Shown here: piece by piece, positions 50,137-58,492 of the stretch
Position numbering within the stretch: the first letter of the stretch is position 1
Layout: the number at the start of each line of letters is the position of its first letter
From: Streptomyces sp. NBC_00568
GTDB lineage: Bacteria; Actinomycetota; Actinomycetes; Streptomycetales; Streptomycetaceae
NCBI RefSeq assembly: GCF_026341855.1
Contig: NZ_JAPENW010000001.1
Location: 4,951,001-5,015,000, forward strand
Length of the DNA stretch: 64,000 nt
Direction: 5' to 3'
Made by a program: the position numbers and the translations under genes
Notes under the pieces: generated by a model
What the model saw: the letters and a program-made list of their open reading frames with translations, nothing else
Databases searched by the model: none
What the model was told of the DNA's origin: nothing

Positions 50137-51357
50137 ATGCCTCTGGCCCTGCTCGCCCTCGCCGTGGGCGCCTTCGGCATCGGCACCACCGAGTTCGCCA
50201 TGATGGGCCTGCTGCCCGACGTCGCGGACGACCTGCACATATCCATCCCGACCGCCGGACACCTGGTCTCCGCGTACGCGCTCGGCGTCGTCATCGGCGC
50301 CCCGCTGCTCGCCGCGGCCACCGCCCGCATGTCCCGCCGCACGGTCCTCATCGCCCTGATGGGCCTCTTCGTGGCGGGCAACGCGCTCTCCGCCCTCGCC
50401 CCCGACCATCACTGGCTGCTCGCCGCCCGCTTCCTGAGCGGTCTGCCGCACGGCGCCTTCTTCGGCGTCGGCGCCGTCGTCGCCACCGGTCTGGTCGCCC
50501 CCGAGCGCAAGGCCCGCTCCGTGTCGCTGATGTTCCTCGGACTGACCGTCGCCAACATCGCCGGCGTCCCGGCCGCCACCCTCGTGGGGCAGCACCTGGG
50601 CTGGCGGGCCGCCTTCCTCGGGGTGAGCGTGATCGGCGTGGCCGCCATCGCCTCGCTGTTCCTGCTGATCCCGCAGGCCCCCGCGCACACCCCCTCCGGC
50701 GGCCTGCGCGGCGAGCTCGCCGCCCTGCGCTCGCTGCCCGTCTGGCTCGCCCTCGGGACGACGGTCGCGGGCTTCGGGGCGCTCTTCTCCGCGTACAGCT
50801 ACATCGCGCCCATGCTCACGGACGCCGCCGGATACGCCGAGGGCAGCGTGACGCTGCTGCTGGCGCTCTTCGGGGTCGGCGCGACGGTGGGCAACCTGCT
50901 CGGCGGCCGCCTCGCGGACCACTCCCTGCGCGGCACACTGTTCGGCGGCCTGGTGTCCCTCGTCGTCGTCCTCGCGCTCTTCCCGGTCCTCATGGGCGCC
51001 CAGTGGAGCGCCGCCGTCGCGGTCACCCTGCTCGGCACGGCCGCCTTCGTCACCGGCTCGCCCCTCCAGCTGATGGTCATGGAGAAGGCCTCCGCCGCGC
51101 CCTCCCTCGCGTCCTCCGCCAACCAGGCCGCGTTCAACCTCGCCAACGCGGGCGGCGCGTGGATCGGCGGGCTCGCCCTGGCGGCGGGCTTCGGCGCGAC
51201 GGCGCCGGCGGTCGCCGGGGCCGGGCTCGCGGTCGTGGGGATCGGGGTGGCGGGTGCGGCCTACGCGGTGGACCTGAGCCGCACGACGCGGCCGGCCCGG
51301 CGCGCGCGTGTGGTCGCCGCCCGCGTACCCGACCGGCCGGAGGCGCTGCGCCGCTGA
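50137..51357 (+). CDS. MFS transporter, DHA1 (AraJ/CmlR-like)
   Basis: Twelve-helix exporter of 406 residues. AVGAFGIGTTEFAMMGLLPD at the N-terminus is the hallmark of the AraJ/chloramphenicol-resistance (CmlA/CmlR) group, with FLSGLPHGAFFGVGAVVAT after helix 4. The start ATG 50137 has GGAAAGG upstream; the open frame to 50044 is a GC-rich leader. It ends 4 bp from the convergent nadE. It may export sugars or phenicol-type drugs; unknown in this strain. Confidence 0.93.
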   Translation: MPLALLALAVGAFGIGTTEFAMMGLLPDVADDLHISIPTAGHLVSAYALGVVIGAPLLAAATARMSRRTVLIALMGLFVAGNALSALAPDHHWLLAARFLSGLPHGAFFGVGAVVATGLVAPERKARSVSLMFLGLTVANIAGVPAATLVGQHLGWRAAFLGVSVIGVAAIASLFLLIPQAPAHTPSGGLRGELAALRSLPVWLALGTTVAGFGALFSAYSYIAPMLTDAAGYAEGSVTLLLALFGVGATVGNLLGGRLADHSLRGTLFGGLVSLVVVLALFPVLMGAQWSAAVAVTLLGTAAFVTGSPLQLMVMEKASAAPSLASSANQAAFNLANAGGAWIGGLALAAGFGATAPAVAGAGLAVVGIGVAGAAYAVDLSRTTRPARRARVVAARVPDRPEALRR

Positions 51358-51361
51358 ACGC

Positions 51362-53416
51362 TCAGCCCCGCGTCTCCGGGAGGTCGAAACGGGCCAGGTC
51401 GCGCAGCCAGACGCGGGCCGAACTGTCGGACGGCGCGCGCCAGTCGCCGCGCGGCGAGAGCGAACCACCGGCCGAGACCTTCGGTCCGTTCGGCATGGCC
51501 GAGCGCTTGAACTGCGCGAACCCGAAGAAGCGGCGGCAGAACACGTCCAGCCAGCGCCGGATCTCCGGCAGGTCGTACGCGACCCGCTCGGCCGCGGGGA
51601 AGCCCGGCGGCCAGGCACCCGCGTCCGGGTCGTGCCACGCGTGCCAGGCCAGGAAGGCGATCTTCGACGGCCTGAAGCCGTAGCGCAGCACGTGGAAGAG
51701 GGTGAAGTCGTGCAGGGCGTACGGGCCGATCTTCGACTCGGTGGACTGCATCTCCTCGCCCGGTACGAGCTCCGGGCTGATCTCCGTGTCGAGGATCGCG
51801 GCGAGCGTCCGGTCGGTGTCCTCGCCGAACTGCCCGCTGCCGATGACCCAGCGGATCAGATGCTGGATCAGCGTCTTCGGCACACCCGAGTTGACGTTGT
51901 AGTGACTCATCTGGTCGCCCACGCCGTACGTGGACCAGCCGAGCGCCAGCTCCGACAGGTCACCGGTCCCGAGCACGATGCCGCCGCGCTGGTTGGCGAG
52001 CCGGAACAGGTAGTCGGTGCGCAGTCCGGCCTGCACGTTCTCGAAGGTGACGTCGTACACGGGCTCGCCGGAGGCGAAGGGGTGACCCATCTCGTCCAGC
52101 ATCAGGCGGGCGGTCGGCGTGATGTCCAGCTCGGCCGCGGTGACGCCGAGGGAGCGCATCAGCTCGTGCGCGTTGCCCTTGGTGTGGTCGCTGGTGGCGA
52201 AGCCGGGCAGGGTCCAGGCCAGGATGTCGCTGCGCGGCCGGCCCGCGCGGTCCATCGCGCGCGCCGCGACGATCAGCGCGTGCGTGGAGTCGAGACCGCC
52301 GGACACCCCGATGACCACCTTCGGGCCACCGATCGCCGCGAGCCGCTGCTGGAGCCCCGCGACCTGGATGTTGTACGCCTCGTAGCAGTCCTGGGCCAGC
52401 CGGTCGGGGTCCGCGGGAACGAACGGGAAGCGCTCGACGCGGCGCCGCAGGCCCAGGTCGCCGGTCGGCGGGTCGAGCCGGAACGTCAGCGTACGGAAAT
52501 CGGCGGTGCGGGCGGCGTGGGTGCGGCGGTTGTCGTCGAAGCTGCCTGTCCTGAGCCGCTCCTGCCGCAGCAGGTCGAGGTCGACGTCCGCCACGGCGAA
52601 CTGGTCGTCGAGCGGGAAGCGGTCGGACTCGGCCAGCAGCGCCCCGTTCTCGTAGATCATGGTCTGGCCGTCCCAGGACAGGTCGGTGGTCGACTCGCCC
52701 AGTCCGGCCGCCGCGTAGACGTACGCGGCGATACCGCGTGAGGACGCCGAGCGGCACATCAGCTTGCGGTCCTCGGCCCGGCCGACGGTGATCGGGCTGC
52801 CGGAGAGGTTGGCGAGGACGGTGGCGCCCGCGAGGGCCGCCTCGGCGCTCGGCGGCACCGGCACCCACATGTCCTCGCAGATCTCCGTGTGCAGCACCAG
52901 GCCCGGGACGTCGTCGGCGGCGAACAGAAGGTCCACGCCGAACGGCACGGACTCACCGCCGACCCGGATCGTGCCGCCGCGCTCGTCGTCGCCCGCGGCG
53001 ATCTGCCGGCGTTCGTAGAACTCCCGGTAGTTCGGCGGGTACGACTTGGGTACGACCCCGAGGACCCGGCCGCGGTGCACGACCACCGCGCAGTTGTAGA
53101 CCCGGTTGCGGTGGCGCAGCGGGGCGCCCACGACCAGGACCGGCAGGAGTTCGGCCGACCCCGCCACCACCGTCCGGAGCGCCTCCTCGACCTGGTCGAG
53201 CAGCGCGTCCTGGAGCAGCAGGTCCTCGATCGAGTAGCCGCACAACCCCATCTCCGGGAAGACGGCGACGGCGACACCCTCGTCGGCGCATCTGCGCGCC
53301 TGGCGCAGCACCGCCTCGGCGTTGGCCTGCGGGTCCGCGATGACGGTGTGGCCCGTGCAGGCGGCGACGCGTGCGAAGCCGTGCTGATAGAGCGACCGGA
53401 AGTTCAGAGGAGGCAC
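51362..53416 (-). CDS. nadE: NAD+ synthase, glutamine-hydrolysing
   Basis: Last step of NAD synthesis, 684 residues in two domains. The nitrilase-type glutaminase (about 1-300) has the catalytic triad in VAVFPEMGLCGYS (Glu), VPKSYPPNYREFYERRQ (Lys) and HTEICEDMWVP (Cys). The synthetase (about 330-684) has the P-loop VIGVSGGLDSTHAL, then TLPGFATSDHTKGNA and GTGDLSELALGWSTYGVGD. Full length and intact. The start is GTG 53416 (VPPLNFRSLYQHGF), with no clear ribosome binding site, so a leaderless or weakly initiated mRNA is possible. The frame remains open for 2.4 kb upstream through the S53 protease gene; that is a shadow. Confidence 0.96.
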   Translation of the reverse strand: MPPLNFRSLYQHGFARVAACTGHTVIADPQANAEAVLRQARRCADEGVAVAVFPEMGLCGYSIEDLLLQDALLDQVEEALRTVVAGSAELLPVLVVGAPLRHRNRVYNCAVVVHRGRVLGVVPKSYPPNYREFYERRQIAAGDDERGGTIRVGGESVPFGVDLLFAADDVPGLVLHTEICEDMWVPVPPSAEAALAGATVLANLSGSPITVGRAEDRKLMCRSASSRGIAAYVYAAAGLGESTTDLSWDGQTMIYENGALLAESDRFPLDDQFAVADVDLDLLRQERLRTGSFDDNRRTHAARTADFRTLTFRLDPPTGDLGLRRRVERFPFVPADPDRLAQDCYEAYNIQVAGLQQRLAAIGGPKVVIGVSGGLDSTHALIVAARAMDRAGRPRSDILAWTLPGFATSDHTKGNAHELMRSLGVTAAELDITPTARLMLDEMGHPFASGEPVYDVTFENVQAGLRTDYLFRLANQRGGIVLGTGDLSELALGWSTYGVGDQMSHYNVNSGVPKTLIQHLIRWVIGSGQFGEDTDRTLAAILDTEISPELVPGEEMQSTESKIGPYALHDFTLFHVLRYGFRPSKIAFLAWHAWHDPDAGAWPPGFPAAERVAYDLPEIRRWLDVFCRRFFGFAQFKRSAMPNGPKVSAGGSLSPRGDWRAPSDSSARVWLRDLARFDLPETRG

Positions 53417-53587
53417 CGGGCCAGTGTAATCGTCAGAGCGACGCGATGGGGTGGGGAGGGTGGTGCGGCGGACCACCCCGCCCGGCGGACGGACGCCGGG
53501 TGCGTGGATGCCGGGCGCGATCCCGGCGCGGGGAGGGGGGTCTCCCGCCGGAAGGGCGCGCACGGCGGGCGCGGATCCCGGGAAACG

Positions 53588-53628
53588 CGCGATGCGCCCG
53601 CCTCCGTCGGAGAGGCGAGCGCATCGCG
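53588..53628 (-). terminator. Terminator of the S53 protease gene
   Basis: Long stem: CGCGATGCGC plus CGCCTC (53588-53604) pairs with GAGGCG plus GCGCATCGCG (53612-53628), with a one-base internal mismatch and a 7-base loop. It lies 12 bp after the protease stop. The remaining 170 bp to nadE are GC-rich with no gene. Confidence 0.8.
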
Positions 53629-53640
53629 TGTGACGCGGGG

Positions 53641-55581
53641 TCAGTGAAGGCGGTACGAGTCGACGTAGCCCGGGGCGGGGGAGCCCACGCCGGTGACGTC
53701 GTCGTAGCCCTTCACGGCCTTCAAGGAGCTGTCCTTGCCGAGGCTGCGGACGGAGGTGAGGACACCGTCCGCGGCGTCGAAGCCGTTCGCGAAGTCGACA
53801 CGCGCCACGGCGAGTCCGGAGCCCGTGGGCTTGTCCGTGACGTCGTGGTACGCCTTCGAGCCGATCTTGGAGTAGATCGACGGGTTGGCGAAACCGATCG
53901 CCTTGCCGCCGCGCGCCTCCTGGGCGAGCGCCTGGACGGCCGCGATCACCGGCGCGGCGAGCGAGGTGCCGCCGATCCGGTACTCGCTGTACTGCTCCGT
54001 CCCGTCCGGGAAGGTCTGCGTCTGGCCGACCTTGAAACCGGTGTTGGGGTCGGCGATCGCCGCGATGTCCGGGACGACCCGGTTGCCCGCGGCGTTGTTG
54101 GCCTTGGCCAGCGCGTTCGGGACGACACCCTTCTGGTAGTAGGGCTCCGCCACCGTCTTGCTGGTGCCGCCGCCCGCGCCCGAGGTGAACGCGCCCGGGA
54201 ACCCGGTCCAGCTCTTGCCGTCCTCGGACAGCGAGGCCTTCTCGGTGCCCCAGCCGGTCTCCCACAGGTACTTGTCGCCCTTGCCGACCGCCAGCGAGGT
54301 GCCGCCGACCGCCGTCACCCACGCCGAGTTGGCCGGGGTGTCGACCTGCTTCGTCCCGGTGTTGGCGACCTCGTCGCCGTTGTCGCCGGAGGAGAAGTAG
54401 AAGCCGATGCCCTCGACCGCGCCGAACTGGAAGACCTGGTCGTAGGCCGCGGCGAGGTCCGGGGTCTGGTTGGCCTCGATGTCGCCCCACGAGTTGGAGA
54501 CGATGTCGGCCAGGTGCCCGTCGACGATCTTGTTGAGCGAGTCGAGCAGATCGTCGTCGTAGCAGGAGGCGGCACCCACGTACGTGATGCTCGCGCCCGG
54601 CGCGACCGCGTGCACGGCCTCGACGTCGAGGGTCTCCTCGCCGTACCAGCCGGCCGCCCCGCACTCCTCGGTCTTCGTGTACTTCTTGGGCAGCACCTGA
54701 CGCAACTGACCGCTGGTGTACGCGGCGTCGCCGTGCTTCGCGGCGTAGGTGGCCGCGTCGAAGGCGATGGTCGGCGAGGCGTACGCGTCGGTGATGGCGA
54801 CCCGCACGTTCTTGCCGGTGCGCGTGCCCGCTCCGTACGCGGCGCGCAGCTGCTTGCCCGTGTACCCCTTGACCGCGTACGGGATCTTCGTTCCGTACGC
54901 GTCCGGCAGGGTGCTCGCGATGTTCGAGCCGTGGTACGAGGAGAACGGCCCGGAGTTCTTGAACACCGCGTCCGGAGGCGGCAGTTGATCGGCGTGCGTC
55001 GCCTTGTGCGGGGCGTTGTCCAGGCCGGTGACGGTCAGGACGGCGCCGTTCAGGGCGGCCGGCGCGGAAGCCGTCTTCGACGGCGCCCGGTAAGTCTTCT
55101 TGCCCTTGGCGTAGTTGTGCAGCTGCGTGCCGAACGCCTTCTCGGCGGCGGCCACGTCGCCGGTCACGGAGACGTAGTGCTGCGTCGTCCCGGTGACCGT
55201 CAGACCCGCCGACTTCAGCCACGAGGTCACGGCCGTGACCTGGGCCTTGGTGGCGCCGAAACGTGCCTGCGCCTTCTTGGCGCTCAGGTACTTCCCGTAC
55301 GAAGCCGAGTGCGGGTCGGAGACGGAGCTGGCGTACGCGGCCAGTCCCTTGGCGTCCCGTCCGGCGAGGTACACCCGGGCCGAGACCTGGGAGCTGTCGG
55401 ACGCCGCTCCCTTGTCCGCCTTGGCCGTCGCCCACGCGGGCCTGGTGCCCGCGAGGGTGTCCCGGCTCGGGCCGTCCGCGGCGTGGGCCGCGGGTATGCC
55501 GAGCGCCAGCGCGCCGGCGAGCAGAGGCAGTGTCGCCGCCATGCTCACTCCGGCGCGCGCGGTGGCGCGGTTGGATCTCAT
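53641..55581 (-). CDS. S53 family (sedolisin) secreted protease
   Basis: Secreted acid serine-carboxyl peptidase of 646 residues. Signal peptide about 1-35 (ending PAAHA-ADG). The pro-domain follows (about 50-210, with YGKYLSAKKAQARFGATKAQ). The mature enzyme has the Glu/Asp pair in EETLDVEAVH, the oxyanion Asp in VSNSWGDIE and the nucleophile Ser in IGGTSLAAPV. The Ca2+ site near the end is YDDVTGVGSP. All key residues are present. The start is ATG 55581 with AGGGGG upstream. Activation by self-cleavage at low pH is typical. It needs no chaperone gene. Confidence 0.95.
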   Translation of the reverse strand: MRSNRATARAGVSMAATLPLLAGALALGIPAAHAADGPSRDTLAGTRPAWATAKADKGAASDSSQVSARVYLAGRDAKGLAAYASSVSDPHSASYGKYLSAKKAQARFGATKAQVTAVTSWLKSAGLTVTGTTQHYVSVTGDVAAAEKAFGTQLHNYAKGKKTYRAPSKTASAPAALNGAVLTVTGLDNAPHKATHADQLPPPDAVFKNSGPFSSYHGSNIASTLPDAYGTKIPYAVKGYTGKQLRAAYGAGTRTGKNVRVAITDAYASPTIAFDAATYAAKHGDAAYTSGQLRQVLPKKYTKTEECGAAGWYGEETLDVEAVHAVAPGASITYVGAASCYDDDLLDSLNKIVDGHLADIVSNSWGDIEANQTPDLAAAYDQVFQFGAVEGIGFYFSSGDNGDEVANTGTKQVDTPANSAWVTAVGGTSLAVGKGDKYLWETGWGTEKASLSEDGKSWTGFPGAFTSGAGGGTSKTVAEPYYQKGVVPNALAKANNAAGNRVVPDIAAIADPNTGFKVGQTQTFPDGTEQYSEYRIGGTSLAAPVIAAVQALAQEARGGKAIGFANPSIYSKIGSKAYHDVTDKPTGSGLAVARVDFANGFDAADGVLTSVRSLGKDSSLKAVKGYDDVTGVGSPAPGYVDSYRLH

Positions 55582-55929
55582 AGAACCCCCTGCGATGCGG
55601 TTCGTCGCATGTAGTGGTTGGTCGGTGATCCACGCGAGACCTCGCGCCCCACCAGGGCGGGAGGAATGGATCACCGATGGGGGCCACTCTTTCGATGAAC
55701 CGTTCATGCCAGGGGAATGAACAAGCCAAGGAAAGCCCAAGTGGCCGCGATTGGCGGCTGTTTGGGGTGATTTGGAGCGGGTTCTTGACCACAATCGAGG
55801 GTTTTCCCTCTATCTCGTCCCGAGCTCTGTAAAGAGGTGCCCGTCCGCTGTAAGCGGATCGAGTCCTGGAGCGGGGAACAGCGCTCAACACCCGTGTCTC
55901 GTGGCGGCGTCGGCGCCGGCACGACGTCG
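55582..55929. other. Promoter-side gap of the protease gene
   Basis: AT-richer than the rest of the window (55700-55850), as expected for a promoter region. A short stem TCCGC-TGTAA-GCGGA lies near 55850. No gene is supported on either strand. Confidence 0.5.
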
Positions 55930-56091
55930 GTGACCGGCTACGACCGGGCGGCCGTGCCCGCCCGCACCCAGCTCTTCATCGGCTGCCTGAACCGGGCCCA
56001 GCTCGCCGTCACCCAGGGACGGCCCGGCTCGGTGGAGCGGCTCGTACCGACCGGCGTCCACCTGACATGCGGTACGGACTGGCGCGGCTGA
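55930..56091 (+). CDS. Possible small protein, 53 residues
   Basis: Frame VTGYDRAAVPARTQLFIGCL continuing to a TGA at 56089. About 90% of its third codon positions are G or C, which argues for real coding. An in-frame GTG at 55894 could lengthen it by 12 codons. There is no clear ribosome binding site, no known domain and two Cys. It may be the remnant of a longer gene; low confidence. Confidence 0.3.
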   Translation: MTGYDRAAVPARTQLFIGCLNRAQLAVTQGRPGSVERLVPTGVHLTCGTDWRG

Positions 56092-56179
56092 CCACACGGC
56101 GGCGCAGGGGGCGGGGGTGAACGGTCCGGGCGGTGCCCCGACCGTTCCACGCATCCGGCCGCCGCGCCCCCGGCACACG

Positions 56180-56803
56180 CTAGTCGCGCGCCTTCGCGCC
56201 CCGTTCCTTCAGCATGTCGGCCATCAGCCTGATCTCCGACTGCTGCGCGTCGACCATGCCCTGCGCGAGCCGCTTCTCCACGCCGACGGTGCACTGGGCG
56301 ACACAGCCCTCGGCCATGTGGATGCCGCCCTTGTGGTGGGCGGTCATCAGCTGGAGGTAGAAGACCTCGGCCTGCTTCCCGTCGAGCGTGCCGAGCCGCT
56401 TCATCTCGCTGTTGGTGGCCATGCCCGGCATCAGCGCGCCGTCCTTGCCGGAGGCGATGTCCCCCATGCCCATCCAGGTCATCGGCGCGTCCGAGGACAC
56501 CTTCGGCAGCTCCCACAGGTCGAGCCAGCCGAGCAGCATGCCGCGCTGATTGGCCTGCGTCTGCGCGATGTCGTACGCGAGACGCCGTACCTCCACGTCC
56601 TTGGTGCGGTCCCGCACGATGTACGACATCTCGACGGCCTGCTGGTGGTGGACCGCCATGTCCCGCGCGAATCCCGCGTCCGCCGAGTCGGCGGCGGGCG
56701 CCCGCGTCCCGGAGTCGTCGCCGTCGGCGACCGCGTAGGTGATCGCCCCGGCCGCGACGAGCACGGTCGCCGCGGCGCCCGCGATCCAGCCGACCTGCCT
56801 CAC
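56180..56803 (-). CDS. DUF305 family exported protein
   Basis: Envelope protein of 207 residues. N-terminal helix (WIAGAAATVLVAAGAITYAV) anchors or exports it. The DUF305 four-helix domain has the two hallmark motifs FARDMAVHHQQAVEMSY and LMTAHHKGGIHMAEG, both His/Met-rich with clustered His pairs that suggest metal binding. A Met-rich segment (MTWMGMGDIASGK) lies between. Some DUF305 proteins (CopM type) bind copper; whether this one does is unknown. The start is GTG 56803, overlapping the stop of the DUF3105 gene (GTGA), so they form one operon. Confidence 0.92.
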   Translation of the reverse strand: MRQVGWIAGAAATVLVAAGAITYAVADGDDSGTRAPAADSADAGFARDMAVHHQQAVEMSYIVRDRTKDVEVRRLAYDIAQTQANQRGMLLGWLDLWELPKVSSDAPMTWMGMGDIASGKDGALMPGMATNSEMKRLGTLDGKQAEVFYLQLMTAHHKGGIHMAEGCVAQCTVGVEKRLAQGMVDAQQSEIRLMADMLKERGAKARD

Positions 56804-57465
56804 TGGGCCAGACCGTTGGTGCAGGCCGCGCCCGGTTCGGGCGTCTGCTTGCCCTGCACGAACTGCGAGAGGAACGCGTCGACGTTCTTGTCGCTCGCGC
56901 CGGTCACCGCGCGCTGCTTGCCCCAGGCGCTCAGCATGATCGGGTCCTTCTGGTCCTCGACCGGGCTCATCAGCGTGTACGGGGTCTTCTTGACCTTCGC
57001 CGCGAGCGCCTTCACATCGGCTTCGGGCGCCTTGCTGTTGTACGTGACCCAGACCGCGCCGTGCTCCAGCGAGTGCACGGCGTTCATGTTGTCGACCGCC
57101 TTGGCGTAGACGTCGCCGTTGCAGTTCATCCAGACCTGGTTGTGGTCACCGCCGACCGGCGGCTCCATCGGGTAGCTCACGGTCTTCGTGACGTGGTTGC
57201 GCGCCAGGCTGCCCTTCCAGGTCTTCACACCGTCGGTGCCCGTGACGAAGTGCCCCGACGTCGCCTTCGAGTCGCTCGCCGTGTCCTTCTTGTCCGACTG
57301 GGACTTGACGAGCACGACTCCACCGGCGACGAGACCGGCGACGACGACCGTGCTCGCCGCTATCACGAGGATTCGGTTGCGCCGCTCACGATTGCGCTCG
57401 GCGCGGCGCAACTCTTCGATGCGCGCCTGGCGCGAGGCGGTGCTGGTGTTCTTGGCGGAACCCAT
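56800..57465 (-). CDS. DUF3105 family membrane-anchored protein
   Basis: Membrane-anchored protein of 221 residues. A basic, Arg-rich cytoplasmic head (RIEELRRAERNRERRNRI) is followed by a helix (ILVIAASTVVVAGLVAGGVVL) and an external domain with the DUF3105 core: YPMEPPVGGDHNQVWMNCNG, HSLEHGAVWVTYN. The H-x3-H-like pattern and the Cys in NCNG resemble a metal site. Function unknown. The ATG at 57465 has AAGGA upstream. It is co-transcribed with DUF305 and divergent from nsrR, which suggests, without proof, a role in metal or nitrosative stress. Confidence 0.92.
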   Translation of the reverse strand: MGSAKNTSTASRQARIEELRRAERNRERRNRILVIAASTVVVAGLVAGGVVLVKSQSDKKDTASDSKATSGHFVTGTDGVKTWKGSLARNHVTKTVSYPMEPPVGGDHNQVWMNCNGDVYAKAVDNMNAVHSLEHGAVWVTYNSKAPEADVKALAAKVKKTPYTLMSPVEDQKDPIMLSAWGKQRAVTGASDKNVDAFLSQFVQGKQTPEPGAACTNGLAQ

Positions 57466-57646
57466 GGTGAGTCCTTATGAGGATGGGACGGTCGGGTTCG
57501 CCGATCGTAATCGGGAAGGGAGGGGCGTCGGCAGGGAGGGCACGGGATTGGCCGAAGAAAGGGCGGACCGGGAGGGGAGCGGGGGAGCGGGCGCGCCGTG
57601 ATGGCCGTGATGGCGGAGGGGCGCGGGACGGGGGGCGGAGGAAAAT

Positions 57647-57663
57647 TTGAACCGAAGATGCGC
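57647..57663 (+). promoter_or_regulatory. Candidate NsrR site at nsrR promoter
   Basis: TTGAACCGAAGATGCGC matches 11 of 17 positions of the strong NsrR box seen before hmp (TTGCATCT-n-AGATGCAA), mainly in the right half AGATGC. It lies 20 bp before the nsrR start, so autoregulation is likely. Confidence 0.5.
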
Positions 57664-57682
57664 ATTACCTACGCTGTCGGGC

Positions 57683-58117
57683 ATGCGGTTGTTGCGATCC
57701 ACCGACCTGGCCCTGCGCGTCCTGATGCGACTGGCCGTCGTCGGCGACTCGACGCCCACCACGCGCGAGGTCGCGGCCGACATGCACGTCCCCTACACGC
57801 ACGCCGCCAAGGTCGTCGCGGAGCTCCAGCACCTCGGGCTGCTCGATGCCCGGCGCGGCAGGGGCGGCGGTCTCACGCTCACCGAGAAGGGGCGCGGCGC
57901 GTCCGTCGGCGCGATCGTGCGTGTCTTCGAGGGGGACGGCGAGGTCGTCGAGTGCGAGGGGGACACGCCGTGCCCGCTCGTCTCCGCGTGCCGGCTGCGG
58001 GGTGCCCTGCGGCGGGCCCAGGAGGCCTTCTACGTCTCACTGGACCCGCTGACCATCGCCGACGTGGTCGCCGAGCCGACGGGGCCCCTGCTGCTCGGCA
58101 TCAGCCGGAGGCCGTAG
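57683..58117 (+). CDS. nsrR: Rrf2-family NO sensor NsrR
   Basis: 4Fe-4S transcription regulator that represses NO-detoxification genes, 144 residues. Winged helix (about 1-65) with HAAKVVAELQHLGLLDARRGRGGG summarised by AKVVAELQHLGLLDARRG. The cluster ligands are Cys91, Cys97 and Cys103 (C-x5-C-x5-C in ECEGDTPCPLVSACRL), the spacing of Streptomyces NsrR (Cys93, 99, 105), rather than the IscR pattern. The start is ATG 57683; the frame is open upstream but without support. hmp lies downstream on the opposite strand and carries a perfect NsrR box. Confidence 0.95.
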   Translation: MRLLRSTDLALRVLMRLAVVGDSTPTTREVAADMHVPYTHAAKVVAELQHLGLLDARRGRGGGLTLTEKGRGASVGAIVRVFEGDGEVVECEGDTPCPLVSACRLRGALRRAQEAFYVSLDPLTIADVVAEPTGPLLLGISRRP

Positions 58118-58122
58118 CCTCG

Positions 58123-58217
58123 GCCCGGTGGCCCGGTGGCCCGGTGGCCCGGTGGCCCGGTGGCCCGGTGGCCCGGTGGCCCGGTGGCCCGGTGGCCCGG
58201 TGGCCGGTGGCCCAGTG
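58123..58217. repeat. Octanucleotide tandem repeat (GCCCGGTG)n
   Basis: Ten perfect 8-bp units GCCCGGTG (58123-58202), then a 7-bp unit with one C lost and one changed unit. It begins 6 bp after the nsrR stop. The 375-bp gap 58118-58492 holds no gene; this array and the repeat at 58257 fill much of it. Slippage would change copy number without touching a gene. Confidence 0.9.
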
Positions 58218-58256
58218 CCCTGCCCCGGCCGCTCTCGCGCTTCGGCCGTTTCCCGC

Positions 58257-58318
58257 GACCTGGCCGTTTCCGCCACCCGGCCGTTTCCTGTGACCTGGCC
58301 GTTCCCGCCACCCGGCGG
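58257..58318. repeat. Imperfect 35-bp direct repeat
   Basis: GACCTGGCCGTTYCCGCCAC followed by CCGGC occurs at 58257 and again at 58292, period 35. GC-rich spacer between the convergent nsrR and hmp genes; no further signal seen. Confidence 0.5.
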
Positions 58319-58492
58319 CCCCCGCCGGCCCCCGCCGGGCTCCGCCTCCGTGCCCGGCCGGGCTCAGGGCCTGGCCGGGTTCCGTGCTCTGCCGTACCGG
58401 TCTCCGACGACCTGCGGGGGTGTTGCCGGCCCCCGCATCCGCGGCTGGATCCGCCGGATAGGGACAGCCGGATCGGGACGGGTGGACAGCCC

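Noticed and set aside
51362..55891. 1509-residue open frame suggesting a fused NadE
   Set aside because: The part upstream of 53416 is the protease gene read in another frame; NadE has its normal start and length.
58123..58217. Possible CRISPR array
   Set aside because: The 8-bp units are contiguous with no spacers, and no cas genes are present.
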